DNA of 41,498 nucleotides from assembly GCA_938015925.1 (NCBI GenBank), contig CALLVY010000014.1:1-41498 (forward strand), written 5' to 3'. This document shows, piece after piece, positions 1-5,371 of this stretch. Source of the DNA: an uncultured Saprospiraceae bacterium. GTDB taxonomy: Bacteria > Bacteroidota > Bacteroidia > Chitinophagales > Saprospiraceae. The position numbers were made by a program, and so were the translations under genes. The notes under the pieces are model-generated. The model was not told the origin of the DNA. It did no database searches and saw only the letters and a list, made by a program, of their open reading frames with translations. Numbering within the stretch: position 1 is the first letter of the stretch; each line of letters begins with the position of its first letter.

Positions 1-1019
1 ACTCCCCAAGTATAAGTTGCTCCTGGAAAATCCTCTACCGCTAAATCTATTGAACCAATAGTCCATTCATCATCGCAAATCAAATAGCTTTCAGTTGGTC
101 CCAAATCTATAATTTCCGATTCTATAATCGTACAGGTAACCGTCTCTGTAACCGTTGGACAAGGTCCATTCTCAACAGTATAGGTAAAAGTATAATCTCC
201 GGGTTCTGGTGCAGAAAAATTCGTACAAGTACTATTTGGGGAACTAAGGCTAAGATCTCCAATCGCTACTCCTGGCGGTGCTCCTACAATTGTCCAGGAA
301 GGAGTGCCACCACAACCTCCATTTCCACAGAGCCTGATATCTAACTCACAACTTGGGCAGCCTCCCTGTACTCCCGCGTTTAAAGAAGTATAAGATTCGA
401 TAAACTCAACAGTCGTCGTGGTTTCTTCCAGACAACCTCCAACATAAAAAGAGTAAGTAATGGTATTGGAACATCCACTATCATACCTAGGATCGTGAGT
501 AATTACATAAGCAGGTCCCGAAGGTGTTTGTATTTCTTCTACAGTGATAGCAATAGAAGCAGGGCTAATGCTCCACTCTGCAGTTACGCCAGGGTCTGGC
601 AAAGATCCAAAAAGGGTAATCGAGTTTTCACAGACAATCAGTGGGTGATTTTCTATCACGGGTGGGTTGACGATTTCGACAAAGCGAATGGATACAACAT
701 CCGTAGAAATCGAACCATCACTACAAACGACAGCTATCTCAAATTGATAGGTGCCTGGTGCAAATTCACCTCCGTCAGGAATCACTGGCGTCTGTAAGGT
801 ATTGGGGGAAACAATAGTCGTTGTCGTTGGATTATTAGGGCTTGCGATCCAGGTAACATCCAATGGTTGCTGGAAATTATCCCCTTCTATTCCAAATAGA
901 TTTAGGTCATCGCTTACACAAAGTTGCTGAAAAATACCTGCGTTGGCACTACAATTTCCTTGTGAAAATCCACTATAGGAAATTAGCAGTAGTAAGATAC
1001 TTAGTACGTTTACTTTCAT
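1..1019 (-). CDS. Secreted Ig/PKD-like multidomain protein, N-terminal fragment (runs off the window)
   Basis: An open frame runs without a stop from the ATG at 1019-1017 down to the left edge, giving about 339 residues; the gene is cut by the window, so its C-terminus is unknown. The first 20 residues (MKVNVLSILLLLISYSGFSQ) form a signal peptide with a lysine, a leucine/isoleucine core and an SFSQ cleavage region. The mature part begins with an NCSANAG motif and is rich in Thr, Ser, Pro, Gly and paired cysteines. Motifs such as APGTYQFEIAVVCSDG and PGDYTFTYTVENGPC are typical of Ig/PKD-like beta-sandwich repeats in exported Bacteroidota proteins. It lies 99 bp downstream of the lipoprotein gene on the same strand. 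By analogy with the right side of the window it may end in a T9SS sorting domain, but that part is not visible. Existence is secure; function is inferred only as surface or extracellular. Confidence 0.85.
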   Translation of the reverse strand, partial: MKVNVLSILLLLISYSGFSQGNCSANAGIFQQLCVSDDLNLFGIEGDNFQQPLDVTWIASPNNPTTTTIVSPNTLQTPVIPDGGEFAPGTYQFEIAVVCSDGSISTDVVSIRFVEIVNPPVIENHPLIVCENSITLFGSLPDPGVTAEWSISPASIAITVEEIQTPSGPAYVITHDPRYDSGCSNTITYSFYVGGCLEETTTTVEFIESYTSLNAGVQGGCPSCELDIRLCGNGGCGGTPSWTIVGAPPGVAIGDLSLSSPNSTCTNFSAPEPGDYTFTYTVENGPCPTVTETVTCTIIESEIIDLGPTESYLICDDEWTIGSIDLAVEDFPGATYTWG

Positions 1020-1118
1020 GATTTAAAGTTTTTAAGTTAAAAAAATGCTTCGTCAAATCGGTTTAATAAATCGCGTTTTGGGCTTCTTAATAGGCTCCAA
1101 AACAAAAACAATTTGCTA

Positions 1119-2120
1119 TTAACATTCCGTCATAAAATCGATACGAGTAGGCAAACAACCGACTTCATCCGTGTTGTGAGAAATCGAAAAAGAATAAGAA
1201 GTACATGGACTCAGGTTATTAAGTGCCAATGGGCTAGTCACTGGATTCAAATAGACTATTTCTCCCGTTTCATTATTTACCAAAAAGGCAGAAAAAGCAC
1301 CACAGACTTTTTTGTTGTGTCCGAAAGAAATTGAAGCACTCGTTTTAGTAATTGTTTTGACTTGTAAATAATCAACGGGGCGACAAGGGCCAGTACATTC
1401 GCGGCAAGGCTTACAGGAAGTCGTAAAAGCATTCAACTTAGGTAGGGAAGTACAAACATCTGTTACATGAGAAATACCAATATCATATGTGGTACAGGCT
1501 TGCAGATTTGTTAAAACCACAGGGCTCGATACAGGATCAATGACCATTGTTGGTCCACCTTCATTATTTTTGTAAAACAAGGAAAAAGTACCACACATCG
1601 GCTCATTAAATCCAAATTCCACGGATGTCGAGCAACCATTTATATTTTTAAAATTAATAAAGTCAGGTTGTTGACATGGGTTGGTACAAATACTACATCC
1701 TTCGCAAGGCGTTTTAAAAGTTTCGCTGATGTATTCAGGAGGGCAATTTTCTCCGACATGTGCTACCCTAATTTCAAACTTGGCACAAGAGGCTAATTCT
1801 TCTATAAAGAAAAAGTCTTCTTCTTGCACAAGAGTTGTATTTTCTCCTGTTTCCAAGTTGAATACTTCGGCGACATAAAACCCACATTCAGGAGGTGTGT
1901 TTTCAAAATCATATCCAAGTTCAATGGCTACAGAACAATCTTCTTGCACCTGAACATCCATAAAATCGGGGCTATTACAAGGGCAAAACCTTTCTTTACC
2001 CCGCAATTCCATTTTATCTATGGCTTCCTTTTCCAGGGCAATCATTTCCCGGTCTTTGGCACAGGAAAAAAGGAGTAAGAGAAAAAGTAAAGGACTTAGT
2101 CTTAACATAATTTTTCGCAT
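1119..2120 (-). CDS. Cysteine-rich lipoprotein with three fibronectin-III-like repeats
   Basis: I place the start at the ATG at 2120, giving 333 residues, because it puts a lipoprotein signal at the N-terminus: MRKIMLRL, a leucine-rich core and a lipobox ending LFSC with Cys20. The frame stays open upstream to 2381, but that extension has no signal and is read through a strong hairpin, so I reject it. A second ATG at 2108 is also possible. The mature protein has three repeats of about 90 residues (roughly 47-137, 146-236 and 246-333). Each has a CxxPD..(I/V) opening, a central CG(F/T/A)F-type strand, a loop of the type NL(S/Q)(P/A)CTSY, and a closing F.T.C strand. This matches the FN3 layout, with extra cysteines that could form one or two disulfides per repeat. 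Likely attached to the cell envelope, surface or periplasmic. No enzymatic motif is seen. It lies on the same strand as the sigma/anti-sigma pair. Confidence 0.82.
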   Translation of the reverse strand: MRKIMLRLSPLLFLLLLFSCAKDREMIALEKEAIDKMELRGKERFCPCNSPDFMDVQVQEDCSVAIELGYDFENTPPECGFYVAEVFNLETGENTTLVQEEDFFFIEELASCAKFEIRVAHVGENCPPEYISETFKTPCEGCSICTNPCQQPDFINFKNINGCSTSVEFGFNEPMCGTFSLFYKNNEGGPTMVIDPVSSPVVLTNLQACTTYDIGISHVTDVCTSLPKLNAFTTSCKPCRECTGPCRPVDYLQVKTITKTSASISFGHNKKVCGAFSAFLVNNETGEIVYLNPVTSPLALNNLSPCTSYSFSISHNTDEVGCLPTRIDFMTEC

Positions 2121-2470
2121 AATTTTCAATTTTATTCTGGTTAAAAAAATAAGCGCAAGAGCGACCATTGTCCTGCTCTTGCGACTTATCAATACTGACA
2201 AATAAATCATAGGAAAAGCCATAATAGGATAAGGGCTATCGGAGGATAGTCGTCCTAAAAGGCTTTTAAATTTTTTCAAGAATTTGTCAGTAATAGAAAT
2301 AAAACTATTCGAAAACAGATTTATATTTTTTGATGAGGCGAAGGGATTTAAGCAAGTGCCTAAAAGTAACACCCTATTCAATTAGTACCCTTCAAAAAAG
2401 AAAGGTAACCGAAAAGAGAAATATAATAGTAGAAATATTTTAATGGAGGAGTATCAAAAAAGAGGAATGG
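2121..2470 (-). other. 350-bp gap between anti-sigma and lipoprotein genes
   Basis: No convincing coding region. The frame that overlaps 2121-2381 on the minus strand is an upstream extension of the lipoprotein frame without a signal or ribosome site. The gap holds the terminator-like hairpin at 2141-2189 and a small hairpin (CTATC at 2236-2240, GATAG at 2245-2249). Any promoter for the lipoprotein gene must lie upstream of the terminator hairpin, in about 2190-2470; I cannot pick a clear Bacteroidota -33/-7 pair. Confidence 0.5.
2141..2189 (-). terminator. Intrinsic terminator hairpin just upstream of the lipoprotein start (possible attenuator)
   Basis: CGCAAGAGC (2154-2162) pairs with GCTCTTGCG (2175-2183), and ATAAG (2149-2153) pairs with CTTAT (2185-2189) across one bulged A. 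This makes 14 pairs around a 12-nt loop. Read on the minus strand the stem is followed directly by seven U residues (complement of 2142-2148), the classic intrinsic terminator form. Its 3' end is only about 20 bases before the lipoprotein ATG at 2120, leaving no room for a promoter in between. It either ends the sigma/anti-sigma transcript or controls read-through into the lipoprotein gene. Confidence 0.75.
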
Positions 2471-3232
2471 TTATAGAGTCTTCAACTGCTCCAATATTTT
2501 CTGGGCAGCTTCGCGCTTGGCGGCATTAGGAGAGTTGGCAAGGGTTTCTAAAAAGGGGATGGCTTTTGCACTTTGGTTCAATTGTAAATAAAATAGTGCG
2601 CTATACCAATGGGCGAGGTCTGATAAAAAAGGGTCTTTATCTTTGATGATTTTTTGGAGTGGCAGAAAAGCTTTTTCCTTTTCTCCAATTTCAAAACGAG
2701 AGATCGCCAGGGCTAGTATTTTTTGAGAATGCTCCCCTTCTTCTGAAATCAGTGCTTCCAAAATAGGTATAGCTTCTGCAAATCTTCGCTGCCGATAAAA
2801 CTTAGCGGCCTCTCCAATCCTTTTATCCTCTGTCTCATTACGCATAGCGAGCATGAGTTCATAGGGTTCATAATTTGTAGCAAAAATTTGCTGAGGTTCA
2901 TTGGCGGGAAGTGGCCAAGACCACCAGGCGACTAAGCCCAAGAATAGCAAAGAGGCGGCGGCAACAAAAGGACGCCAATCCATTTTTTTGACTTTTGTTT
3001 TTGGCCTTGGAGTGTTGATTACTTTTTGGTGAATCTCTTTCAATTCTGCTTTTAATTCAATGCGTCCCCCTTCCGTCATTCCACGAAGAATTCGTTCTTG
3101 CGAATGCAATGCTTCTGTCAAAGCAATATTTTGTTCCAACTCTTGTTGAAAAGCGATGACTTCTTTTTCTTCTAGGTGACCAAGAATGTAATCATCAATC
3201 TGTGCGAAAAATTGCTTTTTTTCTTTCATCAT
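2471..3232 (-). CDS. Anti-sigma-factor-like single-pass membrane protein with TPR-like tail
   Basis: 253 residues starting MMKEKKQFF; the first ATG directly follows the TAA of the sigma-factor gene, so the two are almost certainly translated together. Residues 12-45 (DDYILGHLEEKEVIAFQQ and following) match the N-terminal helical segment common to Bacteroidota anti-sigma factors (IxxYLxGxLSxEE..F type), without the zinc-binding His/Cys residues of the ZAS subgroup. One membrane helix lies at about 87-107 after a basic stretch and is Trp-rich. From about 139 to 250 the protein shows helix pairs with TPR-like residues (AAKFYRQRRFAEAIPILEAL, then AHWYSALFYLQLNQSAKAI). The expected topology is a cytoplasmic sigma-binding N-terminus and a periplasmic TPR region. 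Expected role: hold the neighbouring sigma factor until an envelope signal arrives. The role is inferred from sequence pattern and gene order. Confidence 0.8.
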   Translation of the reverse strand: MMKEKKQFFAQIDDYILGHLEEKEVIAFQQELEQNIALTEALHSQERILRGMTEGGRIELKAELKEIHQKVINTPRPKTKVKKMDWRPFVAAASLLFLGLVAWWSWPLPANEPQQIFATNYEPYELMLAMRNETEDKRIGEAAKFYRQRRFAEAIPILEALISEEGEHSQKILALAISRFEIGEKEKAFLPLQKIIKDKDPFLSDLAHWYSALFYLQLNQSAKAIPFLETLANSPNAAKREAAQKILEQLKTL

Positions 3233-3820
3233 TTATTCCCTGTAAAATGGTTTAAAATGGGGGATGCGATGTGCCAGTTCTTTTAATTTACCTAAGCAAC
3301 GATTTTTTTTATTCTTTGCCACCTGTTCATTGGCAAAACCCAAAGTCTTTGCAATTTCTTTCATCCGCTTGCGCTCATAATAGTAGAGCAAGAGTACTTT
3401 TTTGCAATCCTCTCCGATTTGATCCAAAAGCGAAGCCAGTTGTTTAGACTCTTCCTCTGTAATGATCAGGTCCAAAACCAAATCTTCCTTTTGTGGAAAA
3501 TCTTCTTCCTTCCCGTAGATTTCTCTTTGCGAAGAAGCCTTGCGTAAACGCTTAATCCAGATATTTTTGCAAATAGCAAATAAATAGGTACGGATGGAAC
3601 TTGTACCTTTAAAAGTCCCTTTGACCACCTGTTCATAAAAAGCCATCAAACCATCCTGAAAAATATCTTCCGCATCCTCCGGCTTTCCTTTGTTCTTTTT
3701 GATATAAGTCGAAATTGCTAAGAAGTTTTCTTGATAAATACTCGTAAGAGCTTTGTTTCTTACTTTTTTATCTAGTGAACTCAACATTTCCAGCAAATGA
3801 TTATCAGTAAATTCTGACAT
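3233..3820 (-). CDS. ECF-type RNA polymerase sigma-70 factor
   Basis: I use the ATG at 3820, giving 195 residues (MSEFTDNHLL). The frame is open to 3898, but the extra 26 residues lack family similarity. Region 2 is clear at about 45-95: PEDAEDIFQDGLMAFYEQ, then a TYLFAICKNIWIKRLRK stretch, the core-binding and -10 recognition part. Region 4 is at about 130-182: LLDQIGEDCKKVLLLYYY, MKEIAKTLGFANEQVAKNKK and CLGKLKEL, a helix-turn-helix for the -35 element. There is no region 1 or 3, and the length is normal for the ECF group. It directs RNA polymerase to a small regulon. The gene is divergent from the T9SS cargo gene at 4182 and is followed with no spacer by its probable anti-sigma factor. The regulon is unknown; the flanking secreted-protein and CHAT genes are candidates by position only. 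Confidence 0.93.
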   Translation of the reverse strand: MSEFTDNHLLEMLSSLDKKVRNKALTSIYQENFLAISTYIKKNKGKPEDAEDIFQDGLMAFYEQVVKGTFKGTSSIRTYLFAICKNIWIKRLRKASSQREIYGKEEDFPQKEDLVLDLIITEEESKQLASLLDQIGEDCKKVLLLYYYERKRMKEIAKTLGFANEQVAKNKKNRCLGKLKELAHRIPHFKPFYRE

Positions 3821-4181
3821 AGAGATCAATTGGTTAGTACCTATTTTTTGTAAAAGGTAATCATTAGAAGTGCTAAAAATAAAAACTCTACCGCACAATT
3901 CACTTAATTTATAAGTATTTGCGCCTTTCTTATTTTTATTTTTTAAATTTAATCTGCAAGTCCCATTTTTTTTAATTTTTCATTGGTTACCTTTTTAACC
4001 CCTAAGGTACTAACAGTTTAAAGCCTTTTTCTAGCTTTTAACTCCTTCTCTATTTAAAGTGACAATTGACTTTTTCTGTATTACAGTCAGCAAAAGGTTA
4101 AAATTACAAAACTGATATCCAATCTGCTCTACATTTAGCAGCGATTGGTTTTTTTTACAAACCACTTAAAAGTAAATAACC
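3821..4181. promoter_or_regulatory. Divergent intergenic region between the sigma factor and T9SS cargo genes
   Basis: 361 bp, very AT-rich, no coding region. It must hold the promoters for both the minus-strand sigma/anti-sigma genes and the plus-strand cargo gene. A short perfect palindrome CTGTA-T-TACAG lies at 4076-4086, about 96 bp before the cargo ATG, and a second inverted repeat (GGTTA / TAACC with a 6-nt spacer) lies near 3985-4000. Either could be an operator. I see no confident Bacteroidota TTTG / TAnnTTTG promoter, consistent with possible use of an alternative sigma factor. Confidence 0.45.
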
Positions 4182-5237
4182 ATGAAAGTTAAAGACCTTT
4201 CTCTCTTTTCTGTTTTATTGATGTTTTTATTTGTCTTGGGTATGGCGGTGGAAGCACAAGCTCAGCCTCCGAGTCAAGGAACAGCTTGTTCAGGGGTATC
4301 TCGACAATCTACTGTTTTCAAACTGTGTGATTCTGGAACTAGTTATAGTGGTAGACCTGCTACAGGTTGTCCTGATGAAACTATTGCAGTAGTTTTTGAA
4401 TCTCAGTATTGCACAACTCCAATGATACCACTTGCTGTTTATTGCGTAAATCTAGAGCAATATATTGATTACTCCGGTGGTAAGAAACCATTGGTCTGGC
4501 CTACTGATCTTGATCCAGTTCATTTACAATATCAAGATGTGAATGGATCGGGAATAGTAACCCCTGCGATTACGTCTTGGGAATCCCTGGGTGATTATGA
4601 TATTCATGGTGTCTCTTATTCTGTATATAAAGGGGAAGTGATGATTCCTTTATCAAATTTAATGAATATTAATATTTGCTCCAAAGACCCTAATCAGCAA
4701 ACCCTTTTTAATCTATCTGTTGAATTAGTAACATTTGATGAAAATGGAAATTTGGGAACTTTCCCCCTTTCCGATTATGGAGGTCCCGATGATATTTTCA
4801 GTTGTAAGGTCTTTACAGAAAATTGTAATTTATGCTCAGATGCGGGATCAGACTGCACTCCACGCCCTCCCATTGATTCTCTATCAATCTGCTTTGATTG
4901 TAGTGATTGTGAAGTACCCAACCCTGAACAACCTAACGATCCCGAGGGGCGAGCTGATAATCGAATGGCTAGCACGTTTAATGCGAATCAAGTTAGTATC
5001 AATCCCAATCCATTCTCTGATTTTCTGGAATATAAATATACTTCAAAATCAGAGGAACAGATCACCGTTAACCTAGTTTCGATAGACGGCAGCTTAGTTT
5101 TACAAGAAATCAAAAAAGTAGGTATCGGAGAAAACAACTTCATCCTGGACACTAGCCATTTAGTTCAAGGACTTTATTTTCTACAAATCAATAGTGGTTC
5201 TGACCGAATCCTACAACGCTTAACAAAAATGGATTAA
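4182..5237 (+). CDS. Secreted protein with type IX secretion C-terminal sorting domain
   Basis: 351 residues. The N-terminus MKVKDLSLFSVLLMFLFVLG followed by MAVEAQAQ is a clear signal peptide with cleavage near residue 28. The last 80 residues (about 272-351) start with INPNPF and contain VNLVSIDGSLV, a GLYFLQI strand and a final LTKMD. This matches the T9SS type A sorting domain (Por secretion / TIGR04183 type), which is removed or used for surface anchoring after export. The central part (about 30-210) has several cysteines and no domain I recognise. Residues about 213-258 form a Cys- and acid-rich linker with CSDAGSDC and CFDCSDCEVP. The gene is the first on the plus strand after the divergent sigma-factor region and is closed by a strong terminator. 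The substrate or partner is unknown. Export by T9SS is well supported. Confidence 0.9.
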   Translation: MKVKDLSLFSVLLMFLFVLGMAVEAQAQPPSQGTACSGVSRQSTVFKLCDSGTSYSGRPATGCPDETIAVVFESQYCTTPMIPLAVYCVNLEQYIDYSGGKKPLVWPTDLDPVHLQYQDVNGSGIVTPAITSWESLGDYDIHGVSYSVYKGEVMIPLSNLMNINICSKDPNQQTLFNLSVELVTFDENGNLGTFPLSDYGGPDDIFSCKVFTENCNLCSDAGSDCTPRPPIDSLSICFDCSDCEVPNPEQPNDPEGRADNRMASTFNANQVSINPNPFSDFLEYKYTSKSEEQITVNLVSIDGSLVLQEIKKVGIGENNFILDTSHLVQGLYFLQINSGSDRILQRLTKMD

Positions 5238-5252
5238 ACCAACTACCTTGAT

Positions 5253-5286
5253 AAAAAAAGAGGAATGATTCTATTCCTCTTTTTTT
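5253..5286 (+). terminator. Intrinsic terminator after the T9SS cargo gene
   Basis: Perfect 14-bp stem, AAAAAAAGAGGAAT (5253-5266) with its complement at 5273-5286 ending in seven T, and a 6-nt loop. It lies 15 bp after the stop at 5237. The A-run on the 5' side makes it bidirectional in form, but only the plus-strand gene ends here. The CHAT gene that starts at 5372 therefore probably has its own promoter in the ~85 bp that follow. Confidence 0.88.
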
Positions 5287-5371
5287 ATCTTCGTTTTTCA
5301 ATAAACCTAAATTGGTAGAAGGAAGCCAAAGGTTTACAAAGTAATTAAGATAACTTTTCTTGTTATTTACT

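Noticed and set aside
495-797. 100-residue plus-strand frame opposite the partial secreted protein
   Set aside because: Shadow of the minus-strand gene, Arg/Ser-rich with no domain; the minus frame has a signal peptide and continuous Ig-like pattern.
1069-1105. GTTTTGG/CCAAAAC pairing between the partial gene and the lipoprotein gene as a terminator
   Set aside because: The loop is long and no U-run follows on the minus strand; the pairing is too weak to call.
2121-2381. N-terminal extension of the lipoprotein frame (87 extra residues)
   Set aside because: No signal peptide at its start, composition unlike the gene, and it would be read through a strong terminator hairpin; the ATG at 2120 gives a proper lipobox.
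5360-5371. TTG at 5360 as the CHAT gene start
   Set aside because: It adds only four residues in front of MRTIAFNLL, which already starts a normal signal peptide at an ATG.
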